Below are positions 8,413-17,666 of a stretch of DNA of 64,000 nt, in pieces (position 1 is the first letter of the stretch; each line of letters begins with the position of its first letter). Position numbers and translations under genes: made by a program. Source of the DNA: Runella sp. (GTDB lineage: Bacteria; Bacteroidota; Bacteroidia; Cytophagales; Spirosomataceae); NCBI GenBank assembly GCA_023254175.1, contig JALQYJ010000111.1, positions 26,165-90,164 on the forward strand. Direction: 5' to 3'. The notes beneath the pieces were generated by a model. That model was not told the origin of the DNA. It was given only the letters and a program-made list of their open reading frames with translations, and searched no databases.

Positions 8413-9426
8413 TTGAAGAATTTAGCTGAACCACTCATTTTAGTCACTGGGGCAAACGGCCTTTTGGGGAGTGCCATCGTAAACTATTTATTGGCAAACG
8501 GGCACCGTGTTCGTGGCTTACGCCGTAGTGGAAGCGATATGAAGTTGCTACACAAGGTCGAGGCGAAGATAGAATGGGTTGAGGGAGATATCCTCGATGT
8601 GTTGGCGCTGGAAAAAGCGTTTGAAGGGGTAATGTACGTAATTCATACGGCAGCTATTGTTTCTTTTATTCCAAAAGACCAAGAACAAATGTACCGAATC
8701 AACGTTCAGGGAACAGCCAATGTGGTCAATACAGCACTGGGCTCTGGGGTTCGGAAAATGGCGTTTGTTAGTTCAGTGGCGGCGTTGGGGCGACCCGACC
8801 CCCGTATGCTTGATGCGTCGAGACCAACGGTGATTGATGAAGACCAAAAATGGGAAGAATCTTCTCTGAATTCTTATTACGGAAAAAGTAAATACTTAGC
8901 AGAGCTAGAAGTTTGGCGGGGCGTTGCGGAAGGGCTTTCGGCCGTGGTAGTGAATCCAAGTATGGTGTTGGGAGAGGGGGATTGGACGCGGAGCAGTACA
9001 CAACTCTTTAAGTATGTGTTTGACGAAAATAAATTTTACACGGAAGGGTTAATCAATTACGTAGATGTACTAGACGTGGCCGAAGCGACGGTAAAATTGT
9101 TATTGTCGGATGTGAAAAACGAGCGATTTGTACTAAGTGCGGGTAGTACTACCTACCGCGAGTTGTTTACCAAAATAGCGGAAGGGTTTGGAAAACGTCA
9201 ACCTTCGAAGCTGGTATCACCTTTTTTGACAGAAATCATCTGGCGGATAGAGGCACTTCGCTCATGGTTGACGGGGAGTAAGCCACTTATTACTAAAGAA
9301 ACGGCTAAAACTTCCCGAACAAAACTTATTTATAACGGAGCAAAAATCAGACAAACGCTGGACTTTACGTATAAGCCGCTGGACGAAACGATAGCGCGTG
9401 TTTGTAAAACGTTGAAGAAGGACTAA
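8413..9426 (+). CDS. NAD-dependent epimerase/dehydratase (extended SDR)
   Basis: The 337-residue protein starts with a TTG codon; no in-frame ATG lies before the nucleotide-binding loop, so TTG is forced. The Rossmann motif TGANGLLG is at 12-19 and the catalytic Tyr-x-x-x-Lys is Y156-GKS-K160. The conserved Ser is in FVSSVAALG (118-126). It resembles the dihydroflavonol-reductase or 3-beta-HSD-like branch of extended SDRs, which reduce or epimerise sugars, sterols or small ketones with NAD(P). The substrate is unknown. It is a single gene between divergent and convergent neighbours; the REP-like palindrome at 9451-9531 follows it. Confidence 0.85.
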   Translation: MKNLAEPLILVTGANGLLGSAIVNYLLANGHRVRGLRRSGSDMKLLHKVEAKIEWVEGDILDVLALEKAFEGVMYVIHTAAIVSFIPKDQEQMYRINVQGTANVVNTALGSGVRKMAFVSSVAALGRPDPRMLDASRPTVIDEDQKWEESSLNSYYGKSKYLAELEVWRGVAEGLSAVVVNPSMVLGEGDWTRSSTQLFKYVFDENKFYTEGLINYVDVLDVAEATVKLLLSDVKNERFVLSAGSTTYRELFTKIAEGFGKRQPSKLVSPFLTEIIWRIEALRSWLTGSKPLITKETAKTSRTKLIYNGAKIRQTLDFTYKPLDETIARVCKTLKKD

Positions 9427-9450
9427 GCAATTGTGCAAAGTTAATTTCTA

Positions 9451-9531
9451 GTTCACGCAGAGTCGCAAAGACGCTAAGTTTTAAATAATCAATCTTATAC
9501 CTTGTTTGCATCACTGCAACTTTGCGTGAAC
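9451..9531. repeat. REP-like extended palindrome
   Basis: Left arm GTTCACGCAGAGTCGCA (9451-9467) and right arm TGCAACTTTGCGTGAAC (9515-9531) are inverted copies with two mismatches, separated by about 47 bases. The unit resembles dispersed GTTCACGCAAAG-type intergenic repeats seen in many bacterial genomes. It lies between convergent genes and may also act as a terminator or mRNA-stabilising structure. Confidence 0.6.
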
Positions 9532-9584
9532 ATTACGTATTTTGGATGATACTTTAAGGCAGTTCTAGCCCTTTTGATGTGTAT

Positions 9585-11255
9585 TTACGCCATCAACTTC
9601 TTGTATTTAATCCGTTTTGGCGTTACATCCGTACCTAATCGTTTGCGGCGGTTTTCTTCGTAATCGGAGAAGTTGCCTTCAAACCAATACACCTGAGAAT
9701 CACCTTCAAACGCTAAAATGTGCGTACAAAGACGGTCCAAAAACCAACGGTCGTGGGAGATAATCACGGCGCAACCTGCAAAGTTTTCGAGGGCTTCTTC
9801 CAAAGCACGGAGCGTGTTTACGTCCAAATCGTTGGTAGGCTCATCGAGTAGCAACACGTTGCCCCCTTCTTTGAGCATCATTGCCAAGTGAACACGGTTA
9901 CGCTCTCCCCCCGATAAGTTGCCAATCTTCTTTTCTTGGTCGCTTCCTGTAAAGTTAAAACGGCTTACGTAGGCGCGTGCATTGCTTTGCTTGCCACCAA
10001 GTAAAACCCAGTCGTTTCCGTCCGAAATTTGTTGATAAACGGTTTTGTTTGGGTCGAGTTGATTATGTTCTTGGTCGGCGTAAGCAATTTGCACTGTTTC
10101 TCCGATGGTAATTGATCCACTGTCAGGTTTTGCTTGTTCCGTAATGAGCTTGAAAAGCGTAGACTTACCCGCGCCGTTGGGTCCAATGATACCCACAATA
10201 CCCGCTGGAGGAAGTGAAAAAGTCAGGTTTTCAAACAAAAGCTTGTCGCCAAACGCTTTAGAAACACCCTCCATTTCGATGACTTTGTTCCCCAAACGAG
10301 GCCCTGAAGGAATGAAGAGCTCCAATTTCTCTTCTTTTTGCTTGATGTCTTCGTCCAAGAGTTTTTCGTAAGCACCCAAACGGGCTTTAGACTTCGCCTG
10401 ACGCGCTTTGGGCGCCATGCGTACCCATTCTAATTCGCGTTGGAGGGTTTTCTGGCGTTTTGATTCTTGTTTTTCTTCTTTGGCCAAGCGGTTTTGTTTT
10501 TGCTCTAACCACGAAGAATAATTTCCTTTCCACGGAATGCCTTCTCCGCGGTCAAGTTCCAAAATCCATCCTGCAACGTTGTCCAAGAAATAACGGTCGT
10601 GCGTTACCGCAATGACAGTACCTTCGTATTGGCGAAGGTGTTCTTCTAACCAGAGTACCGACTCAGCATCCAAGTGGTTGGTAGGTTCGTCTAAAAGCAG
10701 AACGTCAGGTTTTTTCAACAGGAGTCGGCACAAAGCCACGCGGCGTTTTTCGCCCCCTGAAAGATTGGCGATAAGCGCATCCGATGGTGGGCAACGAAGC
10801 GCGTCCATGGCCCGTTCGAGTTTGCTATCCAAATCCCAAGCGTCGAGAGCCTCAAGACGTTCCTGAACTTCCCCTTGCCGTTCCAATAATTTATCAAAAT
10901 CGGCATCTGGGTCGCCGAAAGCTTCATTTATTTGGTCAAATTCTTTCAATAAATCGACCACTTCCTGCGTTCCTTCTTGGACAACCTCAAGTACCGTTTT
11001 GGTGGGGTCAAATTGGGGTTCTTGTTCAAGTAAGCCCACCGAATACCCTGGTGAAAAAACAACCTCGCCCGTGTACGCCTTGTCTATGCCTGCAATTATG
11101 CGTAAAAGTGTGGATTTTCCTGAGCCATTTAATCCTAAAACGCCTATTTTAGCACCATAGAAGAACGATAGATAAATGTTTTTGATAATTTGTCGGTTAG
11201 GAGGAATTACTTTACTTACCCCCGACATCGAGAAAATAATAGTTTCGTTGCTCAT
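9585..11255 (-). CDS. ettA: Energy-dependent translational throttle protein EttA (ABC-F ATPase)
   Basis: I chose the ATG at 11255-11253, giving 556 residues, almost the same as E. coli EttA (555); an upstream in-frame start would add 18 residues absent from the family. Two ABC ATPase domains are present: Walker A GLNGSGKST (41-49), LSGGEKRRVAL, and LLLDEPTNHLD in the first; GPNGAGKST, LSGGERNRVHL and LLLDEPTNDLD in the second. The linker has the EttA-type arm and ends GTDVTPKRIKYKKL. There are no membrane helices. EttA binds the ribosomal E site and gates elongation according to the ATP/ADP ratio. It is divergent from the DUF349 gene, with 80 bases between. Confidence 0.96.
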   Translation of the reverse strand: MSNETIIFSMSGVSKVIPPNRQIIKNIYLSFFYGAKIGVLGLNGSGKSTLLRIIAGIDKAYTGEVVFSPGYSVGLLEQEPQFDPTKTVLEVVQEGTQEVVDLLKEFDQINEAFGDPDADFDKLLERQGEVQERLEALDAWDLDSKLERAMDALRCPPSDALIANLSGGEKRRVALCRLLLKKPDVLLLDEPTNHLDAESVLWLEEHLRQYEGTVIAVTHDRYFLDNVAGWILELDRGEGIPWKGNYSSWLEQKQNRLAKEEKQESKRQKTLQRELEWVRMAPKARQAKSKARLGAYEKLLDEDIKQKEEKLELFIPSGPRLGNKVIEMEGVSKAFGDKLLFENLTFSLPPAGIVGIIGPNGAGKSTLFKLITEQAKPDSGSITIGETVQIAYADQEHNQLDPNKTVYQQISDGNDWVLLGGKQSNARAYVSRFNFTGSDQEKKIGNLSGGERNRVHLAMMLKEGGNVLLLDEPTNDLDVNTLRALEEALENFAGCAVIISHDRWFLDRLCTHILAFEGDSQVYWFEGNFSDYEENRRKRLGTDVTPKRIKYKKLMA

Positions 11256-11335
11256 TTTTCGTTTAATTTGTGGTGGCAAATATCGTAAATTGCCCACCAA
11301 AACCTTCAAAAGCAGATAAATAAAGTAGACCAGTG

Positions 11336-12610
11336 ATGGAAAATGCCACCTTAATGGACGAATACGGCTATGTCTCAGACGGCAAGGTATTCTTAAAAGG
11401 GTATTTAGGGAACCCAGACCGCCAAATTGGCGAAGTGAAACGTACCGAACAAGAAGCCATTGATTATTTTAAAAATCGTTTCAATATTGCTTCGAGCAAG
11501 GTAGAACAATTAGAAAATGATGTGGAAGAGGCCCAAAATAAAGGGTCTTATCTGACAAAATTAGTGCAGTTGCGGAAAAAACTGCTCAGTTTTGATGGGC
11601 TCGGTGATTTTGTCCCGCTCTTAGAACGGCTCGACAAATTGGAAATAGTGCTTGAAGACTTGATTAAAGTCAACCAAGAAAAAAACTTAGAAATCAAGCG
11701 TGCTTTGTTGGAGGAAACCCGTGCTGTGCAAGTTGAAAATGAGGACTGGCAAGTGGCTACGGATAAACTACAAGAAATCAAATCGAAATGGATTCGTACA
11801 GGGCCTGTTGATAAAGAATATCAAGAGGAAGTGGAAGGAATGTTTCAGATTTTGTTAGATACTTTCTTTCAACAGCGTCGCGATTATTTCTCTGAATTGA
11901 ATCGAGTCATTGCTGACCGTATTGAGCGTTATACTGAGCTTATCGCGAAGTCAGACTCTCTGATGCGTATGTATGACCTCGATGAGGCAAGCCGTATCTT
12001 GCGTCAAGTACGTGCTGAATGGAAAGATGTAGGTGAAATTCCAGTGAAGCGCTCGGCTAAATTGTACAAACAGTTCAAGCGCTCCAACCAACGGATTATG
12101 GACAAAATTAACCGTATCCGTGGAATTGTGACGCAGCCGCAAGAACACCCAATGGTGACTAAGCAACGTGAAATGTGCCGTGAAGCGGAACAACTTGCTC
12201 GTTCAAGCGATATTATTCAGGCATCTGAACGTGCAAAAACGTTGTTGAATCAATGGAAAGAAATTCGCCTTCCACCCAGAGTGGGAGATAAAAATATTGC
12301 TGAGCGTTTTCGTTCAGCTTGCGATAAAATATTTGAGTTAAGCTATTTGGCACGGGTGATTACGCGCAAGTATCCTGCGTTTGAAATTCGGACGGCTCAA
12401 GACCAACTCAATATTAAAATTCGTGAGATGGAATGGCTTATCAAACGCGAAAAAGCAGATTTGGATGTGACGATTGCCAACGCCCAAAATATGCCACCAG
12501 ATCCAGAAGCGGAACGTCAAGTGATGGGGAAAATCAATATTCAACGCCGCAAAATCACGATGAAAGAAAAAATCTTGGAAGAGTTTAAAATAGCATTAAC
12601 TCGTCTCTAA
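11336..12610 (+). CDS. DUF349 domain protein
   Basis: I use the ATG at 11336 (424 residues); a GTG directly before it is possible. The protein is rich in charged heptad-like helices and contains repeated DUF349 units: W-x2-ATDKLQEIKSKWIRTGPV, RILRQVRAEWKDVGEIP and AKTLLNQWKEIRLPP, each followed by a helix with an FRSACDKIFE-like signature. There is no signal peptide or membrane segment, so it is cytoplasmic. DUF349 proteins in Bacteroidota are uncharacterised; Gammaproteobacterial relatives have been linked to cell division or stress in some reports. It is probably monocistronic and ends at a strong hairpin. Confidence 0.85.
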   Translation: MENATLMDEYGYVSDGKVFLKGYLGNPDRQIGEVKRTEQEAIDYFKNRFNIASSKVEQLENDVEEAQNKGSYLTKLVQLRKKLLSFDGLGDFVPLLERLDKLEIVLEDLIKVNQEKNLEIKRALLEETRAVQVENEDWQVATDKLQEIKSKWIRTGPVDKEYQEEVEGMFQILLDTFFQQRRDYFSELNRVIADRIERYTELIAKSDSLMRMYDLDEASRILRQVRAEWKDVGEIPVKRSAKLYKQFKRSNQRIMDKINRIRGIVTQPQEHPMVTKQREMCREAEQLARSSDIIQASERAKTLLNQWKEIRLPPRVGDKNIAERFRSACDKIFELSYLARVITRKYPAFEIRTAQDQLNIKIREMEWLIKREKADLDVTIANAQNMPPDPEAERQVMGKINIQRRKITMKEKILEEFKIALTRL

Positions 12611-12623
12611 TTTTTTTATCCTA

Positions 12624-12661
12624 TCAAAAAAGCCCGCTAGCATCGCTAGTGGGCTTTTTTG
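12624..12661. terminator. Bidirectional terminator
   Basis: Stem AGCCCGCTAG / CTAGTGGGCT with loop CATCG (one G-U-type mismatch) between A6 and T6 runs separates the convergent DUF349 and lipase genes. Confidence 0.88.
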
Positions 12662-12681
12662 ATTATAAATATTGAAATTTC

Positions 12682-13872
12682 TTACTGTATCGAAGAGAAG
12701 AACTGATACGTACCTAACAGAAAATCCTGAATTGCTGTTGTGTGATTTTTACCTTTGAGGGTAATCAATTCCACGTTGGCCGCACCCCGTGCTTTCATGG
12801 CGTTGAGGGCGTTTTGCGAGTTGAAATAAAAGACCAAGTCGTCGGCGTCGCCGTGGTATAAGCGAGTGGGCGTTTTGGGTTTCCAATCATACACATCATT
12901 ATCTTTTACGGCGTTTAAGAAGGCAGTGTCGGTACCGTCTGTAAGCCCTTTGACAAACGCATCCGTGAAAATTGTATTGAAACTTACGTTAATAGTTGCG
13001 TTGTCTTTTGACGTTTGAATTTGTCCTGCCCAGGGGTCTTTAAAGTACTGGGTCATTGGACGATTGAGTCCATAGATACGGTCGTAAGTGAGCAGGGTCC
13101 ACAAATAAAGCTGATTATAACTTGCTACACCCGTTGTTTTGTTAGTGGTGAGGTATTTCATAAATGCAGTTTTGTCATAGGCACCTGCTCCACAACTTGA
13201 TGCTTTTAAATTAAATTCGGCGCTGGCTTCTTCCTCGATTTTTTTCTGGAGGGCCATGGTGGCATAGCCTCCTGCCGAATAGCCTGTAATGTAAAGGCGT
13301 TCGTCCCACTGAATTTTTTCTTGGTTGATAAACTCTTTGGCAGCACGTATCATGTCTAAGCACGAAGAGGCCAAACTAGCGCGGTGTTCGTATGGATGAG
13401 GTACTTTGTTGGAAGCACCATAGCCAATATAATCGGGGTAGGTGATAATGTACCCCAACGACGCAAAAAGAGAGCCTGCTAAGTTGGCTTCAGAACTTGT
13501 TGCAAAGTAGGAAGGCGCCTCTTGGTCTGTTCGAATGGTGCCGTGTTGGATACTAATCAGTGCCGAAGCTGCCGTTTTGGTGGGGTAAATAAATGCCCCA
13601 GAAGCCTGGATTTCGGTGCCGTCCGTGTTTTTAGTTTTGTAAACCAATTTGTACACTTTGATTCCATATTGGAGAAAAGGGGCAATTTGGGCAAAGGAAG
13701 GGTCGCCTGCTGCAATTCTTTGCACTAACTGTTCTTTGGTAAATTCTCCTACGAGCGTACTACTTACTAGGTATTGTAGGCTTGGAGTGGGGTCGGTGCT
13801 TTTGTTACAACTACTGACGATGAAAATCAGGGTAACCAACCACAAGTAAAATGAGTATCTGAGGTGTTTCAT
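12682..13872 (-). CDS. Alpha/beta hydrolase lipoprotein (secretory lipase-like)
   Basis: The start at ATG 13872-13870 gives 396 residues with a lipoprotein signal (hydrophobic core, then VSSC, Cys22); a longer start would overlap the upstream gene. The nucleophile elbow is GYSAGG with Ser199, preceded by YPDYIGYG (145-152), typical of the Candida-type secretory lipase and related prolyl-oligopeptidase-like esterases. Asp and His of the triad are probably in YHGDADDLV and KGKNHTTA near the C terminus. It is expected at the outer membrane or periplasm, acting on esters. It is the last gene of a minus-strand cluster (19850 to 12682) and lies 79 bases after the YidR-like gene. Confidence 0.8.
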   Translation of the reverse strand: MKHLRYSFYLWLVTLIFIVSSCNKSTDPTPSLQYLVSSTLVGEFTKEQLVQRIAAGDPSFAQIAPFLQYGIKVYKLVYKTKNTDGTEIQASGAFIYPTKTAASALISIQHGTIRTDQEAPSYFATSSEANLAGSLFASLGYIITYPDYIGYGASNKVPHPYEHRASLASSCLDMIRAAKEFINQEKIQWDERLYITGYSAGGYATMALQKKIEEEASAEFNLKASSCGAGAYDKTAFMKYLTTNKTTGVASYNQLYLWTLLTYDRIYGLNRPMTQYFKDPWAGQIQTSKDNATINVSFNTIFTDAFVKGLTDGTDTAFLNAVKDNDVYDWKPKTPTRLYHGDADDLVFYFNSQNALNAMKARGAANVELITLKGKNHTTAIQDFLLGTYQFFSSIQ

Positions 13873-13951
13873 AAAAAAGAAAAAACGCGCTTGTGTTCTT
13901 GTTCTAAACGTACAAAAATAAGGAAAGTTGCCCGCCAAAGGCGAAAAGCCT

Positions 13952-15382
13952 TTACAATTTGTCAATGTTTAGCAAAAACACTTGTTTGTTCTCTTTTCCT
14001 GATTCAGGTTTTTTAAGCCCTCGATTGAATGCAATCTTTTTACCATCGTGCGACCACACAAGATTAGAAGGGGAGGGGCTGGTAGGTGGTGTCAAAATAC
14101 GTATTCGTTTGTCGAACGTTTCACTCCCGATTTTTACCAAAACAATACTTCCATTCCAAACATAACATAGATGCTCACCGTCGGGATGCCACCGAAAATA
14201 CCCTTCCACATTCGAAGAGTGAAAGGTGACTTGTGCGGGCGTACCCCCAAGCGGCGATAAAGTATAGAGCTGTTGAATACCGTTGGTATCTTTAGCCAAA
14301 AGTGCCAAAAATTTCCCGTCTCCAGATGAACGAACTATCCCCGTACAACCAGGAAAAGCAGCGTCGGCGGTGTGAGTGAGTCGGCGTTGAGAGGTTCCTT
14401 TGGGGGGCATTGGCATTGTGGTATCGGTGCCTTCGAGTGGCCCCCATTCACCTGGTTGAGTAATATCATTGGGAATGTCTACAACGAAAACCTCATCGAC
14501 GTCATTGCCTTTTTTATCTTTTACTTTACCCAAAAATGCACGGGCAATTTGGCGACTTCCATCGGGTTTTATGTATCCGTTTAGGCCTATCCAACTGTCG
14601 CTCGCGGCGTGACTAATTTCGTCCGAACCAGCTTTTGGGTTTGGCGTAACCCGAACTACCACTGCACTAAACCATTCCCCCGAAACATTGTTCCCACTTG
14701 CATCAGTGCCTACTTTTACGGGGCCAATTTGTTTCGAAACTCCGATGGTCCGAAGGTTGTGTTTTTGCTGGGTTTTATCTTCAAGTGCTTTTAAAATGGC
14801 GTCGTTGTAAGTGTAACCAATCCATTGGCCGTTGCCGCTCCATTCGTGGCGGTGGGTGCCTCCGCGAAGTGCGCCTGCCGTAAAAGGAGGTGTTTCATCA
14901 CGTGCGTCCATAAAAATGGGCTTATTGGGAGCTTCGTCTTTAATAATCACGCCTGTTCGGCGCCATTGCTGATAGGGATTTTCAGCCGTGACATTCATCA
15001 AACCATGAATAAAAACAACCGATGGTTCGGTGTGGGCGTAGCTTACAGCCCCGGCGCCTGGCCCCCATGCCGAATTAGTAGGTAAAGCGTATAGCACTTT
15101 TTTCTCTCTTGTTTGAATATTCACTTTTTCAATTTTGGCCGAAGCCGCAATGCCCCCTTCATCGGTGCGAGTGTCATATACCAACCATTGGTCGTCGGGA
15201 GAGAAATTGTCATTGTTGTCTAAGTCGTGGTGGTACGAAAGGTCGTTGGTCAATTGAGATTCTTTTGCGTATTGTGTAGAGTTACAAGAGGTCATCGTAA
15301 GGTTGGTGAGTAGTACTAGCATTGCACCAAGAGGATGCCACTTGGTACAACGGTTAGCAAAAAATGCGTGAAAGGTATTCAT
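13952..15382 (-). CDS. YidR-like (DUF3748) beta-propeller lipoprotein
   Basis: The 476-residue protein has an N-terminal leader ending in TMTSC (Cys33), a likely lipobox. The remainder looks like a TolB/WD40-type propeller: FSPDDQWLVYDTRTDEGG, EWSGNGQWIGYTYND, FRWHPDGEHLCYVWNG and VWSHDGKKIAFNRG are repeated blades with the pattern S-x-D/H-G-x-x-I/L-x-Y/F. The sequence (TQLTNDLS, AWGPGAGAVSYAHTEP, RGGTHRHEWSGNG) resembles the DUF3748 family typified by E. coli YidR, whose function is unknown. It is 29 bases downstream of the propeller-toroid gene, probably in one transcript. A binding or scaffold role is inference. Confidence 0.72.
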   Translation of the reverse strand: MNTFHAFFANRCTKWHPLGAMLVLLTNLTMTSCNSTQYAKESQLTNDLSYHHDLDNNDNFSPDDQWLVYDTRTDEGGIAASAKIEKVNIQTREKKVLYALPTNSAWGPGAGAVSYAHTEPSVVFIHGLMNVTAENPYQQWRRTGVIIKDEAPNKPIFMDARDETPPFTAGALRGGTHRHEWSGNGQWIGYTYNDAILKALEDKTQQKHNLRTIGVSKQIGPVKVGTDASGNNVSGEWFSAVVVRVTPNPKAGSDEISHAASDSWIGLNGYIKPDGSRQIARAFLGKVKDKKGNDVDEVFVVDIPNDITQPGEWGPLEGTDTTMPMPPKGTSQRRLTHTADAAFPGCTGIVRSSGDGKFLALLAKDTNGIQQLYTLSPLGGTPAQVTFHSSNVEGYFRWHPDGEHLCYVWNGSIVLVKIGSETFDKRIRILTPPTSPSPSNLVWSHDGKKIAFNRGLKKPESGKENKQVFLLNIDKL

Positions 15383-15411
15383 ACAAAATTGTTGATATAA
15401 AAAGCCAAGAG

Positions 15412-17640
15412 CTAACGGCTAGGAGCGCTAATGATTCCTAAGTAGCGTCCCATCCAGTATGGTAATAGAAAGGAATCGCCAGCACTTAACTCACTTTGCC
15501 CGTTTGAAAGTCGGTCGAGCTTAAACAAATTGCGGTTGTGTTTTAATTCGGGGCGTTCGTCGGGGGGAAGCACTTGCGTGATGGTTTGGACGCGAAAATT
15601 GGGAGAAACGGGCACGATGTCCTTGCGGTGGCTATTGATAACTTGCCATTCAATCATGTCTAACGGAAATTCTTTTAAGTACCAAATGGTTTCTTTTTGG
15701 TCAAATTGCTGGGCTCCCGTCATGGCATAACACAAGTTCCACAACCCATTTTTTTCGGGACGTTCAAACTCCCAATGCTCTTTAATAGTGTGAAAGTATT
15801 GTTTTTTTAGCTCAGGGGTAAACGCGTAGGGGTACAAGCACCAGTAAGCCAAAAAGTACATTTCGTCGTCGGAGTGGTTCCATTCTTCGGAGAGTTCGGC
15901 AGCAAGTTTACCTTGGTTCTCCTCCACGCGACCAATTTCGGCCATCGGGCGCATCAGGTTTTCCAAATAGCCATGTTTTTGCATAAGCTCGTACGCTTTT
16001 TGCCTGTAAATCTCTTTTTTTGTGAAATGATAGGCCGTTTGCAAAAAACCAATGATGTTGGAAGAATAAAGTTTTCTGTCACCGACGGTTTTAGAAAACC
16101 CGTTGACATAGACAGGGTTCCATTTGCCCCAAAGTGTGGGTTTTCCGTCAAAATCTATCAAATACCAGTCGTTTTCGATGATATTGGTCATCAAGTCGTC
16201 CATCAAATGAATGGCTTTTTGTTTCACTTCACCGTTTAGGTTTTGTGCCAAAAGGGTTAGTGCAAACATCTGTCCCACAGTTTGATCGCTGCTCGTCGTC
16301 CCGCGCCAATCCCACACACTATCTTTGGCCTGTACCCAACCATTGGTCATGCCTCCGTCCCACGGGGTTGCTTTGAATTTGTGATGTCCGTGCCGTTCAA
16401 AACCACGGGCAAAATACCCCTTCATATTGGTTATGCTAAAAAGTCGTTGCATAGCTTCAAACGACTCAAGGCAGTTTTGGAGGGCTTTAGGGTCACCCGT
16501 TACTTTATACCGAAACAATTGACTCACTAGGTACATCGACGTCCAGAGGTTGTCGCTATCGCGTTGACCCATTTCAAAGGTAGATAAATCTCCGTTTTTG
16601 AGGGTAGAAACATCGCAGTTGAAACCATAGCGAATGTGGCGTTGGCGCACTTGTTCTTCATAAACCATGGCTTTATCGTGCAGGGTTATGGGGTCAAAAT
16701 GCAATTCGCCAAGCCCTCGGTCAGTGAGTATATGAACTGTTTTGTTGGGTCCTGACACGATTTGAAGAATACGATTGCTGGGAATCCAACGTTCACCAAA
16801 ATAATAATTGAAACCTCCTTCGGCGCGGCGCATAAAAGCTCCTTGAGGCGACCCCATCCACAAATTTCCATTGATGTAGGCAATGGCCGTAAGCTTTTGA
16901 CATGGGAGCTTGTCTTGAAGTGGACTGGCTTTGAATTTGGCGGTAGAAAGCGAAAAATACCCTTGTGCTGTCCCGACAAAAAGCGAGTCTTTTGCAAGTG
17001 CAAAACACGTCATGTTTTTGGCCTGAAATATAGAAGTTAATTCCTTCGTGGCTAACGAATATGCCAAAATACGCTGAGGCAATAATAACAAATAACGATT
17101 TCGGGGGGCATCGAAAATCAGGTCAAGTAGGGCTTCATCGATTGTTTCTTCGTCCGTGATTGTGTTGTTTTCAATGCGTTTTATCTGTTGATTATCCGCC
17201 ACCAAAAAAGTAAAATCAGTGGATGAGGCCACTCGTTGTGCCGACGACAATTGGTGGAGTCCATAGACCTTCCCTGCCCAAGCGTTGCTAAATACCGCAC
17301 GGTTGTCTAAAAAGACCAATTGCCCTTGATGCAGTGTTATATCGGCTATTTTTCGTGAAACTATCGGAATGTACGAGCGGTCGGGACGAAGTTGGCCTGG
17401 GTATTGAAACTTACCCCCATAGGGTAAAAATACGCCCGCTGAAGTTAAAATCCGAACACGTCCGTCGTTGTCAGTAAGTACTTTTCTAAGTTGAATTGAA
17501 CTATCTTGTAAATAGTACTTGACGCTGTAATCCTGTGCATAAGGCCGGTCAATATAGGCATTGGGTCGTAATTTTTGGGAAAATATACTCAAGCCATTAC
17601 CCAATGTTAAGAGTAAAAAATAGGCAATGAATGAACGCAT
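15412..17640 (-). CDS. Secreted two-domain protein: sensor-type beta-propeller + alpha-helical toroid (copy 2)
   Basis: The ATG at 17640 gives 742 residues; a GTG two codons earlier is possible. A signal peptide (to about 20, ...SIFSQ) precedes a propeller of about 280 residues with blade motifs such as GNLWMGSPQGAF and VHILTDRGLGEL, as in the periplasmic sensor propellers of hybrid two-component systems. There is no kinase or transmembrane part. The C-terminal 400 residues are helical, with conserved stretches SDNLWTSMYLVSQLFRY, TTSSDQTVGQ, DFDGKPTLWGKWNP, SSNIIGFLQTAYHF and EWNHSDDEMYFLAYW. This pattern suggests an alpha/alpha toroid like those of glycosidases or lyases, but I recognise no named family. 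It is a paralogue of the gene 26 bases upstream. Confidence 0.7.
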   Translation of the reverse strand: MRSFIAYFLLLTLGNGLSIFSQKLRPNAYIDRPYAQDYSVKYYLQDSSIQLRKVLTDNDGRVRILTSAGVFLPYGGKFQYPGQLRPDRSYIPIVSRKIADITLHQGQLVFLDNRAVFSNAWAGKVYGLHQLSSAQRVASSTDFTFLVADNQQIKRIENNTITDEETIDEALLDLIFDAPRNRYLLLLPQRILAYSLATKELTSIFQAKNMTCFALAKDSLFVGTAQGYFSLSTAKFKASPLQDKLPCQKLTAIAYINGNLWMGSPQGAFMRRAEGGFNYYFGERWIPSNRILQIVSGPNKTVHILTDRGLGELHFDPITLHDKAMVYEEQVRQRHIRYGFNCDVSTLKNGDLSTFEMGQRDSDNLWTSMYLVSQLFRYKVTGDPKALQNCLESFEAMQRLFSITNMKGYFARGFERHGHHKFKATPWDGGMTNGWVQAKDSVWDWRGTTSSDQTVGQMFALTLLAQNLNGEVKQKAIHLMDDLMTNIIENDWYLIDFDGKPTLWGKWNPVYVNGFSKTVGDRKLYSSNIIGFLQTAYHFTKKEIYRQKAYELMQKHGYLENLMRPMAEIGRVEENQGKLAAELSEEWNHSDDEMYFLAYWCLYPYAFTPELKKQYFHTIKEHWEFERPEKNGLWNLCYAMTGAQQFDQKETIWYLKEFPLDMIEWQVINSHRKDIVPVSPNFRVQTITQVLPPDERPELKHNRNLFKLDRLSNGQSELSAGDSFLLPYWMGRYLGIISAPSR

Positions 17641-17666
17641 AGTCACATTGAAAAATAGGTGGGTGT

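Noticed and set aside
11256..11309. Upstream start for ettA
   Set aside because: EttA proteins begin about 35 residues before the first Walker A, which the ATG at 11255 gives exactly.
13873..13965. Longer N-terminus for the lipase-like protein
   Set aside because: It would overlap the upstream YidR-like gene and place 31 residues before a clear lipoprotein signal.
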